Shown piece by piece: positions 38,291-47,012 of a DNA stretch of 64,000 nucleotides. Origin of the DNA: Amorphus coralli DSM 19760. GTDB lineage: Bacteria > Pseudomonadota > Alphaproteobacteria > Rhizobiales > Amorphaceae. Under the pieces are notes generated by a model, which saw nothing but the letters and a program-made list of their open reading frames with translations, was not told where the DNA came from and did not search any database. Position 1 is the first letter of the stretch. Each line of letters begins with the position of its first letter. The DNA lies in assembly GCF_000374525.1 (NCBI RefSeq), contig NZ_KB894575.1, positions 248,001 through 312,000 on the forward strand, given 5' to 3'. Made by a program: the position numbers and the translations under genes.

Positions 38291-38854
38291 ATGGCGAGCG
38301 AAAATCTGGCCAGAGAGGCCGCGGAAGCAACTCACGGAGCGGTCGACACTCCAATCGGAGTGGAGAGCGCGTTCCCGCCCTTCGATGCGGCGGCGTTCCC
38401 GTCCCATCTGTTCTGGCTCGCGGTCTCCTTCGGCCTCCTCTACTTCCTGATGCTCCGGGTCATCGTCCCGCGGCTGGGCGGCATCCTTGAGGATCGCCGG
38501 GACCGGATCGCGGGCGACCTCGGCGAGGCCGAGCGCCTGCGGGAAGAGACCGACGCCGCGATCGAGGCCTACGAGACCGAGCTTGCGGATGCCCGCAAGA
38601 AGGCTCACGGCATCGCCGCGGAGCGTCGCGACCAGATCAAGGCCGACAACGAGGCCAAGCGCCGCAAGGCCGAGGACGGTCTCACCGAGAAGGTCCGCGA
38701 TGCGGAAAGCCGTATCGGCGAGATCAAGGCCAAGGCCCTGAGCGAGGTCGAGGACATCGCCTCCGACGCTGTCGAGGCGGTCATCGCGACCATCGCCCCG
38801 ATCAGTGCCGACCGCTCGGAAATCACCGCAGCCGTCAAGGCGGCGAAGGAGTAG
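38291..38854 (+). CDS. atpF2: F0F1 ATP synthase subunit b' (peripheral stalk)
   Basis: A 187-residue subunit with one N-terminal transmembrane helix (FPSHLFWLAVSFGLLYFLMLRVIVPRL) and a long charged coiled coil. The acidic soluble leader before the helix, about 38 residues, is typical of the b' type. It pairs with the neighbouring b subunit, as in alphaproteobacteria and chloroplasts. It lies 137 nt after atpE and 4 nt before atpF. Confidence 0.93.
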   Translation: MASENLAREAAEATHGAVDTPIGVESAFPPFDAAAFPSHLFWLAVSFGLLYFLMLRVIVPRLGGILEDRRDRIAGDLGEAERLREETDAAIEAYETELADARKKAHGIAAERRDQIKADNEAKRRKAEDGLTEKVRDAESRIGEIKAKALSEVEDIASDAVEAVIATIAPISADRSEITAAVKAAKE

Positions 38855-38858
38855 CGAG

Positions 38859-39341
38859 ATGGGCACGGATACTTTCTGGGCACTCATAAGCCTCATCATC
38901 TTCCTCGCGATCTGCGTCTACTTCGGCGTGCCGGGCATGATCATCCGGTCGCTGGACGGCCGCGCCGAGCGCATCCGCAAGGAGCTCGACGAGGCCCGCC
39001 AGCTTCGCGAAGAGGCCCAGGCCCTGCTTGCGGAGTATCAGCGCAAGCGGCGCGAGGCCGAGGAAGAGGCCGAGCAGATCGTTTCCGACGCCAAGTCGGA
39101 AGCCGAGCGCATGACCGAGGAGGCGAACGCCAAGCTCGAGGACATGATCGCCCGGCGGACGAAGGCTGCCGAGGACAAGATCGCCCAGGCCGAAAACCAG
39201 GCTGTGGCAGAGGTTCGCGCCCGGGCCGCCGATCTAGCGATCGCCGCATCCGAGCGGATCCTGACCGACAAGGTGAAGGGCCCCGTGGCCGACGAGCTTC
39301 TGGCCAAGAGCATGGAAGACGTGAAGGGCCGCCTGAACTGA
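38859..39341 (+). CDS. atpF: F0F1 ATP synthase subunit b (peripheral stalk)
   Basis: A 160-residue subunit: N-terminal helix TFWALISLIIFLAICVYFGVPGMI, then a continuous charged helix (EARQLREEAQALLAEYQRKRREAEEEAEQIV). The start at ATG 38859 is supported by AAGGAG in the end of the previous gene. The operon ends here at a strong terminator; F1 genes (atpHAGDC) are not in the window, as usual for alphaproteobacteria. Confidence 0.95.
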   Translation: MGTDTFWALISLIIFLAICVYFGVPGMIIRSLDGRAERIRKELDEARQLREEAQALLAEYQRKRREAEEEAEQIVSDAKSEAERMTEEANAKLEDMIARRTKAAEDKIAQAENQAVAEVRARAADLAIAASERILTDKVKGPVADELLAKSMEDVKGRLN

Positions 39342-39379
39342 GGCTGCGCCCGACGGCCCAACAGGCCACCCGGAAACGC

Positions 39380-39416
39380 AAAAACGCCGGCGCTCTCGCG
39401 ACCGGCGTTTTTCTTT
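39380..39416 (+). terminator. Terminator of the F0 operon
   Basis: AAAAACGCCGG (39380-39390) pairs with CCGGCGTTTTT (39402-39412), followed by CTTTG. It may also serve the convergent HD-GYP gene, since the other strand has A/T flanks as well. Confidence 0.9.
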
Positions 39417-39475
39417 GCGCGGACAATCCGCACACCTGCCTCGCCGCCTGATGCAGCGCTGTTACAGGCTGCGCA

Positions 39476-40255
39476 TCACTCTTCGGGAGGCGTTGCGGCC
39501 AGGACCTGAATCACTGGCTCCACCAACTCAGCCTCGAACATCGACCCCGCTCCGGCAGACAGCGCGCGGCGCACGTCGTCGAGCGTCAGTGCCTGCTTGT
39601 AGGGGCGCCGCGACAGCATCGCGTCGGCGATATCCGCCAACATCACCAGCTTCGCCTCTTCGGAGATCCCCTCCGCCGCGAGCCCCTGAGGATAACCGCT
39701 GCCATCCAGACGCTCGTGATGCTCGCGCACGATCCGCGCCACGATGGCCGGAAAACCGTACGCGGTCACAAGGTCGATGCCGTAGTTCACATGATCGCGC
39801 ATGACCGCCTGTTCATCGGGCGACAGTGGTCCGGGCTTGTACATTACGCTGGGCGAGACGCCGATCTTGCCGATGTCGTGCAGGAGCGCGCCGAACGTCG
39901 CCCATCTGCGGCGATCCTCGTCCCAACCGAGCGCGGCACTCACCCTGGCCACCGTGGTGGCGGTGCGCTGCAGATGCCCGACGGTGTCAGCGTCGCAGTC
40001 CGAAAGGGCCTGAAGCAGCGTGCGTGCCCGCTCCATCGCCACCTCGTGCGGCATTGCCTCCGGATCAGAATCCTGCGCCGGCGCCCCATGGATCAGCGCC
40101 TGAACCGCCGCAGAGCCGCCCTCGCGGTCGCGGGCCTGATCGGGTGGGGTGAAAGCGGCGTCGGCCGGTTGATCCGATGGATCGTCCGGCAGCGGCATCC
40201 ACGTCGTGCGCGCGTCGTCCCCCCGGGAGGCGCGCGGTTTACGGAACCGCTTCAT
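39476..40255 (-). CDS. HD-GYP domain protein (probable c-di-GMP phosphodiesterase)
   Basis: A 259-residue cytoplasmic protein when started at ATG 40255; a TTG at 40303 is possible but sits almost on top of GGAGG. After a Pro/Asp-rich N-terminus it has an HD-GYP domain. Visible are RTATTVARVSAALGW, the metal site HDIGKIGV, the downstream REHHERLDGSGYPQGL with the GYP signature, and MLADIADAMLSRRPYKQALT. Such domains hydrolyse cyclic di-GMP. It has no recognisable receiver or sensor domain. The PilZ domain of BcsA in the same window is a plausible downstream target of the nucleotide. Confidence 0.88.
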   Translation of the reverse strand: MKRFRKPRASRGDDARTTWMPLPDDPSDQPADAAFTPPDQARDREGGSAAVQALIHGAPAQDSDPEAMPHEVAMERARTLLQALSDCDADTVGHLQRTATTVARVSAALGWDEDRRRWATFGALLHDIGKIGVSPSVMYKPGPLSPDEQAVMRDHVNYGIDLVTAYGFPAIVARIVREHHERLDGSGYPQGLAAEGISEEAKLVMLADIADAMLSRRPYKQALTLDDVRRALSAGAGSMFEAELVEPVIQVLAATPPEE

Positions 40256-40495
40256 AGATTGATCTACCGAACCGTCGCCGTTCGACTGACCCCCACCGGC
40301 CAATCCTCCAGAGGTGAGACACTCGCCGTGGCTGAACCGGTCTCTTGAGAAGAAGAGATCAGACTTTCAACGGCTTGTCACGCTGCCGCCGGCGTCGGCA
40401 CGCCCGATCCGCGCGGAAAGGCGCGGCATAGGGCCGGTTGATCGCCGCCACCGCTGGCGGATTGCACAGCCCGTACGCACCAGGACCAGCGGTCG

Positions 40496-42259
40496 TTACA
40501 CGGCGCGGCGGCGTCTCAGAGCGCGAACGCGCGCGGCAAGGCTCGGGCCTTCCCGGTCCGGCGAGCCCAACGCGTCGTCATTTTCCGCCGAGAGCTGCTC
40601 GCCATCGCCTAGCGCACCGTTGGCCCTGGTCTGGGCCGCCACCACGGCGATCTCCGCAGCGATGTCCTGCAGACGCTCGCGCAGGACGGCCGTCTCCAGC
40701 CGGTCCATTTCGCCATGACCGTCGGCATTGCGGGCCAGCGCGGCATTCTCCGCGCGCAAACGTTCCAGCTCGTGACGGAGATCATCCAGTTCGGCCGTGC
40801 TCCCGGCCCGCTCGTGGCTGACGCCAGTGGCACCCGACAGCGCCGCCGCCTGTGCCACGCGGTCGAAGCTGTCGTCGCCGTTGCCGGCACCGTTGACCTT
40901 TGCGGCGGGCGCAGCCCTATCCGCCGCCCGACGTGCCTCGCCCTCCGCCTCGGCAGAGGCGCGTGCCTCCCTGGCCTGAGCCTCGAGGCGGGTCACATCG
41001 CTTTCCAGCGCCATGCGCCGGCTCTTCTCGCTCGCCAGCGCATTGTTGGCATCCGCCAGGCTCTGGCGGGTGCGCTCCAGATCAGCCGCGAGATCGGCGG
41101 CGGCGGAATCGGTCGGTGCCGCTTCGGCAACCGGGGCGGCAGCCGCTGCGGCCGTGAGACCGGCGGCGGCCTGCAGCCGTCGCACCGTGGTTTCCATCTC
41201 CAACCGCCTGTCGCGCTCGTCGGAGAGCGACGTGTTTGCTTCGGCCAGGAGCCGGCGCAGCTCGGCCACCTCGTCGCCGCTGACGCGGGCAGAGCGGAGA
41301 TCGGAAAGCTCCTGCGAAAGCAGATCGATGCGGGCTTTCGCGGAGGCGGCCGACGACCGGTCGTGGTCGCCCTCGCGCAGCATCGCTTCGACCCGTTCGC
41401 GTGCCGCGTCGCGCGCTTCCTCGGCGTCGGCAAGAGCTGCGGCCTGATCGGCGAAGGCACGGTCGCGCCTGGCGAGCTCCGCCCGCGCCTCGTCTGCGGC
41501 GGCCTCGGCACGCTGCAGGCGGTCTGAGTGGGTCTCGAACTCGTGCTCGCGGTCGGCCAGCCGACGTTCGGCCTCCAGCCGCTGCGCCTTTTCTGCCGCC
41601 TGCTGCTCGGTCGACTGGGCAAGGCTCGCCCGAAGCGCGGCAACTTCCTCGCTGCTCACCTGGGCGGAGCGGATCTCGGTGATCTGGCTGGTGACGGCCT
41701 CGACGCGGGTTTCCGCTTCGGTCTTCTCGCGACGCACGGCCTCGAGCGCTTCGCGTGCGTCCGCAAGCGCTTCGGCTGCAACGCGCGCCTCCTCCCGGGC
41801 AGCCTCTGCCTGCTTGTCGCTGTCTGCGGCGCGGCCCGTCTGGAAGGCGATGTCCTTGTCCCGGTCGGCCAGGCGCTGCTCGATGTCGGCGAGCTTCGAC
41901 CGTTCCTCGGCGAGTTCGCGCTGCAGCCGGTCGCGCTCGGTTTCGGCCTGGACGGCGCGCTCGAGCGCCCGCGCCAGATCGAACTGGAGCTTGTTGTCGC
42001 GCGCTGCGGCGAGCCTGGCGGCGGCCAGCTGGTCCTTGGCGGCTTCCAGCTGCTGCTCGAGGCCGCGCACCTCGACCGCATATTCCGCTCGGTGCACGTC
42101 ACGCTCCGCCCGCGCTTCGGCAAGCGCCAGGGGACGCGCCCGGTCCGCTCGGCGGCGCGCCCGTTTGGCCGACCCCCGATAATAGAGAGCCAGCAGAAAC
42201 GCGATCACGAACCCGACGACAGGTCCGTAGGTCACAAGCAGGGACAGGCGTTCGTCCAC
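40496..42259 (-). CDS. Membrane-anchored long coiled-coil protein, unknown function
   Basis: A 587-residue protein I do not recognise. A GTG start at 42259 follows GGAGG by six nt. One transmembrane helix (LVTYGPVVGFVIAFLLALYYRG, about residues 8-29) is followed by a basic patch (KRARRRADRARP), then a coiled coil of over 450 residues rich in Ala, Glu and Arg. An internal repeat is visible: IRSAQVSSEEVAALRASLAQ resembles LRSARVSGDEVAELRRLLAE. Also LAEANTSLSDERDRRLEMET resembles LADANNALASEKSRRMALES. The end is RVRALRRRRAV. The shape recalls envelope or division scaffold proteins, but this is a guess. It lies 240 nt upstream of the HD-GYP gene on the same strand. Confidence 0.75.
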   Translation of the reverse strand: MDERLSLLVTYGPVVGFVIAFLLALYYRGSAKRARRRADRARPLALAEARAERDVHRAEYAVEVRGLEQQLEAAKDQLAAARLAAARDNKLQFDLARALERAVQAETERDRLQRELAEERSKLADIEQRLADRDKDIAFQTGRAADSDKQAEAAREEARVAAEALADAREALEAVRREKTEAETRVEAVTSQITEIRSAQVSSEEVAALRASLAQSTEQQAAEKAQRLEAERRLADREHEFETHSDRLQRAEAAADEARAELARRDRAFADQAAALADAEEARDAARERVEAMLREGDHDRSSAASAKARIDLLSQELSDLRSARVSGDEVAELRRLLAEANTSLSDERDRRLEMETTVRRLQAAAGLTAAAAAAPVAEAAPTDSAAADLAADLERTRQSLADANNALASEKSRRMALESDVTRLEAQAREARASAEAEGEARRAADRAAPAAKVNGAGNGDDSFDRVAQAAALSGATGVSHERAGSTAELDDLRHELERLRAENAALARNADGHGEMDRLETAVLRERLQDIAAEIAVVAAQTRANGALGDGEQLSAENDDALGSPDREGPSLAARVRALRRRRAV

Positions 42260-42403
42260 ATCATCCTCCGCAGGCCGCGGAACTCGGAAGGCATCGACCG
42301 GCGGACAACTCGGTCGCGCCGGCCCGTCAGTCTTTAGCGCAGACGGCGAAGCGGGGCCACTTCACGATTCTGCGGGAGCGCACAGGCAAGTCCGGCCCGG
42401 GCG

Positions 42404-43063
42404 TCAGAACGGATTCCAGGTCGCCCGGCTGGTGAACTTCAGGTAGCCGAGATTGACGCCCAGCCGCGCCCCCACGCCGGAGCGAACCGGGACCACGTAG
42501 GTGGTGTCGGCTGCCAGCAGCGTCATGCCGAAGCCGCCGACCAGGTAAGCCGACCCGTTGACGCCCACATAGCGCTGGAAGATCGCCTCCACCGACGGCA
42601 GGTCGTAGACCAGCATCATCACCCGGGCGCCATCACCCCCGAAATCCCAACCGATCGACGGCCCCTGCCAGTAGACCCGGGTCTCCCCCAGCCGGGTGTA
42701 GAGCGTACCCTCGCCGTAACGCAGGCCGCCGATGAGGGCGCCCGAGCCCTCCTCGCCGAGAATGTAGGCGTTCGGCTCGCCATAGCGGGAGACGGCCTTC
42801 TCGATGACGGTGGCCAGCCCTCCGGAAACCTCGCCGAAGAAGCGATGGCCCGTGCTCAGCACCTCGTCGCCGCTGTAGGTCTCGCTGCCAGCCGGGCTGA
42901 GCGACCCGGACGGTTGGGCCGGCTGAGCATAATTTTCCTGCTGCGGCACCAGTTGCTGCTGGGCCATGGCCGGGGCAGGAAAAAGCGTGAAGGCCACGAG
43001 CGCGGCCATGGCGGCCAGGACGGGTGCAGGCCCGCAGCGCCGGCTCTGGGTCGTTGCGATCAT
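42404..43063 (-). CDS. eipA: EipA-like DUF1134 periplasmic protein
   Basis: A 219-residue exported protein with a signal peptide (about 15-35, ending APAMAQQ). A Gln/Pro-rich linker is followed by the DUF1134 domain: EVLSTGHRFFGEVSGGLATVIEKAVSRYGEPNAYILGEE through VYWQGPSIGWDFGGDGARVMMLVYDL to GMTLLAADTTYVVPVRSGVGARLG. In Brucella the DUF1134 protein EipA is needed for envelope integrity. ATG 43063 follows AAGGAG and opens the signal peptide, so the longer frame to 43270 is rejected. It is divergent from chpT. Confidence 0.88.
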   Translation of the reverse strand: MIATTQSRRCGPAPVLAAMAALVAFTLFPAPAMAQQQLVPQQENYAQPAQPSGSLSPAGSETYSGDEVLSTGHRFFGEVSGGLATVIEKAVSRYGEPNAYILGEEGSGALIGGLRYGEGTLYTRLGETRVYWQGPSIGWDFGGDGARVMMLVYDLPSVEAIFQRYVGVNGSAYLVGGFGMTLLAADTTYVVPVRSGVGARLGVNLGYLKFTSRATWNPF

Positions 43064-43221
43064 CTCTCTCTCCTTCTGGCGACAGGCGGCGTGGCGATCG
43101 CCCCGAGAGCCGGCGGGCGGCTGTTGGCACGGCTGGTGCCGCCGTGTAACCCTCGCCGGATCATGCGAATCGCGCCGTTTTCGCGCGCTTCCGTCAGCGA
43201 TCCCGAAAGGACCACCGTCCC

Positions 43222-43875
43222 GTGTCTTCCGAGCCTTCCGAAGAGCTTCTCGGCTCGCTTGAGCTTGCAAGCCTGCTGTCGAGCCGCATCTGCCACGACG
43301 TCGTCGGACCGGTCGGCGCCATCGTCAACGGACTGGAGCTGCTTGAAGGCGACGATTCGCCCGAAACCCGCGACGTCGCGCTGCAGCTGATCGAAAAGAG
43401 CGCGACCCAGGCGTCGGCGGCTCTCCAGTTCATGCGGCTGGCTTTCGGGGCCGGCGGGTCCGCCGGCTCGATGATCGATCTCGCGGATGCCCGGACGCTT
43501 CTCGAGGCTCAGTTCGAGAACGAGCGCGCCGACCTGGCGCTGACGCTGCCGGTCGCCGTGGCCCCGCGCTCGCAGGTGAAGGTGCTGCTCAATCTGGCGA
43601 TGTTCGCCGTCCGCGCCATTCCGCGCGGCGGAACGATCTCGGCCAATGTGGAAATGGTGGCGGAGGACCGGCTGAACCTTTCGGTCGTGGCCGAGGGGCC
43701 GAAGGTCCGCCTGCCGGATACAACCCCGTTCGTCCTCGGCGAGGCCTGCGATGTCCCGCTCGACCCGCATTGCGTGCAGCCCTATCTGACGGGATTGCTG
43801 GTGCGCGCCGCCGGCCTGTCGGTCACGGCACGGCTGGAAGAGGATGACGGGCGGTTCGTACTCGAGGTACGCTGA
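43222..43875 (+). CDS. chpT: Histidine phosphotransferase ChpT
   Basis: A 217-residue protein of the ChpT family. The phosphorylated histidine is H25 in SSRICHDVVGPVGAIVNGLELLE. A degenerate ATPase-like domain follows (VKVLLNLAMFAVRAIPRGG, and VQPYLTGLLVRAAGLSV). In alphaproteobacteria ChpT carries phosphate from the kinase CckA to CtrA and CpdR. It starts with GTG 43222 and faces ctrA tail to tail, which itself supports the assignment. Confidence 0.93.
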   Translation: MSSEPSEELLGSLELASLLSSRICHDVVGPVGAIVNGLELLEGDDSPETRDVALQLIEKSATQASAALQFMRLAFGAGGSAGSMIDLADARTLLEAQFENERADLALTLPVAVAPRSQVKVLLNLAMFAVRAIPRGGTISANVEMVAEDRLNLSVVAEGPKVRLPDTTPFVLGEACDVPLDPHCVQPYLTGLLVRAAGLSVTARLEEDDGRFVLEVR

Positions 43876-43936
43876 GGGGGCGGATTTCCGGCCACCCGCC
43901 GGGACGGCGCGACGAGGCGATCCGTCCCCTGAAGGC

Positions 43937-44638
43937 TCAGGCCGATTCCTTGGCCACTTCCTCGTCGAGTTCCCGAAGGACATACCCGCGACCCCACACG
44001 GTCTCGATGTAGTTCTTGCCCCCGGTGGCCGCCGACAGCTTCTTGCGCAGCTTGCAGATGAAGACGTCGATGATCTTCAGTTCGGGCTCGTCCATGCCGC
44101 CATAGAGATGGTTGAGGAACATCTCCTTGGTCAGTGTGGTGCCCTTGCGCAGGGAAAGGAGCTCCAGCATCTGGTACTCCTTGCCGGTCAGGTGAACGCG
44201 CTGACCGCCAACCTCCACCGTCTTGGTGTCCAGGTTCACCGCGAGCTCGCCGGTGCGAATGATCGACTGGGCATGGCCCTTGGAGCGACGCACGATGGCG
44301 TTGATGCGGGCGACCAGCTCGTCCTTGTGGAACGGCTTGGTCATGTAGTCGTCGGCGCCGAAGCCGAGACCGCGCACTTTGTCCTCGATGTTGCCCAGGC
44401 CCGACAGGATCAGGATCGGCGTCGAGATCTTCGACATCCGCAGCGCCCTGAGCACCTCGTAGCCGGACATGTCCGGCAGGTTCAGGTCGAGCAGGATGAT
44501 GTCGTAATCGTAGAGCTTGCCGAGATCGATGCCCTCTTCACCAAAGTCGGTGATGTAGACATTGAACTTCTCGGAATTGAGCATCAGCTCGATGCTCCGC
44601 GCCGTGGCGCCGTCGTCTTCGATTAGCAGTACGCGCAT
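43937..44638 (-). CDS. ctrA: Cell-cycle response regulator CtrA
   Basis: A 233-residue OmpR-type master regulator. The receiver domain starts [20 protein letters not shown], with phospho-acceptor D51 in [19 protein letters not shown], followed by [30 protein letters not shown]. The DNA-binding domain has [32 protein letters not shown] and [14 protein letters not shown]. These segments are nearly identical across CtrA proteins. The open frame reaches 44740, but the conserved N-terminus fixes the start at 44638. Its promoter region has CtrA and GANTC sites. Confidence 0.98.
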   Translation of the reverse strand: MRVLLIEDDGATARSIELMLNSEKFNVYITDFGEEGIDLGKLYDYDIILLDLNLPDMSGYEVLRALRMSKISTPILILSGLGNIEDKVRGLGFGADDYMTKPFHKDELVARINAIVRRSKGHAQSIIRTGELAVNLDTKTVEVGGQRVHLTGKEYQMLELLSLRKGTTLTKEMFLNHLYGGMDEPELKIIDVFICKLRKKLSAATGGKNYIETVWGRGYVLRELDEEVAKESA

Positions 44639-45113
44639 GCCAATCCCCTCGTGCCACCCGCCCTCGGGTTCGTCATGTCCGCCAGATGCGGGAACGACGG
44701 CATAGACGTGGTCTGTTTCCCGATTCGAGAGACTGACCAAGAATGGTTAACAAAAGCCGAATCGGACCCCAAGCGCCTTAATGACGGAAATGCGAAGTTC
44801 ACCATAAGCCGTTCATCAAAAGGCATTCTTCATCCACAGCCGGCCGGGTTAACGGGCCGGATGAACCGGTGACCGCGCGCCCTGTCGAATTTGCGGCTCC
44901 CGACGGCCACGACGTCCGGCCGATCAGGAACGTGCTGATGGTGAACAAGAGCCGTAAACGATCGGTTACCAAGCGCGGTAAAAGACTCCTCCGAGCCGCC
45001 GACGCTTCAACGAGCGGTAACCGGAGGCAGGCGAATTCCGGTGAAAATGCCAACTCTTTGGCAAGGACTCGGCGCTAGGGTCCGTCTCCGGCATCGGGGG
45101 AGTGAGAAGCGTC
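44639..45113. promoter_or_regulatory. ctrA / fliJ divergent regulatory region
   Basis: A 475-bp gap with the promoters of ctrA (minus) and fliJ (plus). It contains ATGGTTAA (44743-44750), the exact complement of the CtrA half-site TTAACCAT. Further TTAA-type sites lie at 44778-44781 and 44849-44852. Four GANTC sites are present: GATTC 44722-44726, GAATC 44759-44763, GACTC 44994-44998 and GACTC 45066-45070. In Caulobacter, ctrA transcription depends on CtrA binding and GANTC methylation, so this design fits known biology. Exact transcription starts cannot be seen. Confidence 0.7.
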
Positions 45114-45443
45114 ATGAAGCCGCGCGAAAGCCTGGTACGTAACAAAGAGTTCGAGGTTCGGGAGCTGGAGCGCCAGCTCGCCCAGTCCGACATGATGATC
45201 GCCGACTTCCGGCGGATCGCGGACGATCTCGACCGTCAGATCGAAGCGGAGGAGCGGCGCACAGGCGTCGAGGATCCCGCTCACTTCGCCTATTCCACCG
45301 CTGCGCGGGCCGCCCGCCAGCGCCGCGACAAGCTGGAATCGTCCATCGCCGACCTGGAAGAGCGCCGCGCCGCGACCGCGGCGGAGCTCGATGACGTCAG
45401 CGGTGTCTACCAGTCCATGGTGACGGCCATCGACGCGGCCTGA
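45114..45443 (+). CDS. fliJ: FliJ-like flagellar export chaperone
   Basis: A 109-residue, almost wholly helical protein: MKPRESLVRNKEFEVRELERQL, then MIADFRRIADDLDRQIEAEERRTG, DPAHFAYSTAARAARQRRDKLESSI and a last helix. This pattern, with the DPAHFAY segment, matches the short FliJ of Hyphomicrobiales, usually found divergent from ctrA. FliJ works with the ATPase FliI in flagellar export, but no fliI is in the window; the ugp operon follows. ATG 45114 is preferred over the in-frame GTG at 45102. Confidence 0.78.
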   Translation: MKPRESLVRNKEFEVRELERQLAQSDMMIADFRRIADDLDRQIEAEERRTGVEDPAHFAYSTAARAARQRRDKLESSIADLEERRAATAAELDDVSGVYQSMVTAIDAA

Positions 45444-45480
45444 GGGCCGCGTACAGCATCGATCCGACAACCAATCGAAG

Positions 45481-45509
45481 GCCCCGGCGTCCGCGCCGGG
45501 GCTTTTTTT
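45481..45509 (+). terminator. Terminator of fliJ
   Basis: GCCCCGGCG (45481-45489), loop TCCG, CGCCGGGGC (45494-45502), followed by seven T. It shields the ugp operon from upstream transcription. Confidence 0.95.
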
Positions 45510-45555
45510 GGCTTTTCTGCCAGACCGAACGCAGGCCGAGCGCCCCTGGCTGTGG

Positions 45556-45595
45556 CTGTCCTGCAGGCGTCATCGTTCTGTAAGCCGTTCGTCAC
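45556..45595 (+). promoter_or_regulatory. Probable Pho box (four PhoB half-sites)
   Basis: Four heptamers lie at an exact 11-bp period: CTGTCCT (45556), GCGTCAT (45567), CTGTAAG (45578) and TCGTCAC (45589), each separated by 4 nt. The PhoB half-site consensus is CTGTCAT with the same spacing. Matches are 6, 5, 5 and 4 of 7. The array ends 81 nt before ugpB. Ugp transporters belong to the phosphate-starvation regulon in other bacteria. Confidence 0.7.
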
Positions 45596-45676
45596 AGCAG
45601 CGCGTCAGATCATCGCTAAGGGGAACGGATTGGTTGTGCGTGACAGCCCCCTCCCCCCTTCAAAAGGATTGCAGCG

Positions 45677-46993
45677 ATGACGTCCTCGAAGATGTTGTTC
45701 GGCTCCGCCCTCGCCCTCGTCATGGCGAGCACCGGTGCCATGGCCCAGACGGAAATCACCTGGTGGCACGCCATGGGCGGCGAGCTCGGCCAGAAGGTCG
45801 AGGAAATCGCCGACGGCTTCAACAAGACCCAGAGCGACTTCAAGGTCGTGCCGGTCTACAAGGGCAACTACGCGGAGACCATGACCTCCGCCATCGCCGC
45901 GTTCCGCGCCGGCGAGCAGCCCCATATCGTGCAGGTCTTCGAGGTCGGCACCGCAACGATGATGGCGGCCAAGGGTGCCATCTACCCAGTCTACAAGCTG
46001 ATGGAAGACTCCGGCCAGGACTTCGATCAGTCCGCCTTCCTGCCCTCCGTCATCTCCTACTACGTGGACGACGACGGCAACCTTCTGTCGCTGCCGTTCA
46101 ACTCCTCCACTCCGATCGTCTATTACAACAAGACGGCGATGGAGAAGGCGGGGCTCGATACCGAGACGCTGCCCAAGACCTGGGGCGAGTTCGGCGAGGC
46201 CGCCAAGAAGATCGTCTCCTCGGGCGCCGCTCCGTGCGGCTTCACCACCACCTGGCAGTCGTGGATCCAGCTGGAGAATTTCTCCGCCTGGCACAACACG
46301 CCGTTCGCCACCCAGAACAACGGCTATGCCGGGCTGGACACCGAGCTTGAGATCAACGGCGAACTGCCGGTCCGCCACATCTCCGACATGGCGGAATGGG
46401 CCAAGGACGGCACCTTCAAGTACGGCGGCCGCCAGTCCAACGCCAATCCGATGTTCTTCTCCGGCGAGTGCGCCATCAACATGGCCTCCTCGGCCTCGCG
46501 CGCCGGCGTCCTGGCCAACGCCAAGGACTTCGATGTGACCTACGGCATGCTGCCCTACTACGAGGACGTCGACGGCGCCCCGCAGAATTCCATCATCGGC
46601 GGCGCGACGCTGTGGGTCCTGCAGGGCCATCCGGAGGACCAGTACAAGGGCGTGGCGGAGTTCTTCTCCTACCTCTCCAAGCCCGAGGTCCAGGCCGACT
46701 GGCACCAGTCGACCGGCTACCTGCCGATCACCACGGCCGCCTACGAGCTCTCCGAGAAGCAGGGCTACTACAAGGAAAACCCGGGCGCCGACCTGCCGAT
46801 CAAGCAGATGACGCTCAACAAGCCGACCCCGAACTCCCGTGGCCTGCGTCTCGGCAACTTCGTCCAGATCCGGGACGTGGTGAACGAGGAGCTGGAGAAT
46901 GTGTGGTCGGGCTCGAAGACCCCGCAGGAAGCCCTCGACGCCGCCACCGAGCGCGGCAACGAGCTGCTGCGTCGCTTCGAAGCCGCCAACTGA
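45677..46993 (+). CDS. ugpB: sn-Glycerol-3-phosphate ABC transporter substrate-binding protein
   Basis: A 438-residue periplasmic binding protein with a signal peptide ending GAMAQT. It begins EITWWHAMGGELGQKVEEIADGFN, the UgpB signature. Other conserved parts are GNYAETMTSAIAAFRAGEQPHIVQVFEVGTATMM, LPFNSSTPIVYYNK and LGNFVQIRDVVNEELENVWSG. UgpB captures glycerol-3-phosphate and glycerophosphodiesters. It leads an operon with ugpA, ugpE and ugpC. A strong hairpin follows it. Confidence 0.95.
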   Translation: MTSSKMLFGSALALVMASTGAMAQTEITWWHAMGGELGQKVEEIADGFNKTQSDFKVVPVYKGNYAETMTSAIAAFRAGEQPHIVQVFEVGTATMMAAKGAIYPVYKLMEDSGQDFDQSAFLPSVISYYVDDDGNLLSLPFNSSTPIVYYNKTAMEKAGLDTETLPKTWGEFGEAAKKIVSSGAAPCGFTTTWQSWIQLENFSAWHNTPFATQNNGYAGLDTELEINGELPVRHISDMAEWAKDGTFKYGGRQSNANPMFFSGECAINMASSASRAGVLANAKDFDVTYGMLPYYEDVDGAPQNSIIGGATLWVLQGHPEDQYKGVAEFFSYLSKPEVQADWHQSTGYLPITTAAYELSEKQGYYKENPGADLPIKQMTLNKPTPNSRGLRLGNFVQIRDVVNEELENVWSGSKTPQEALDAATERGNELLRRFEAAN

Positions 46994-47012
46994 CCGGCTG
47001 ATGCCTGAACCG

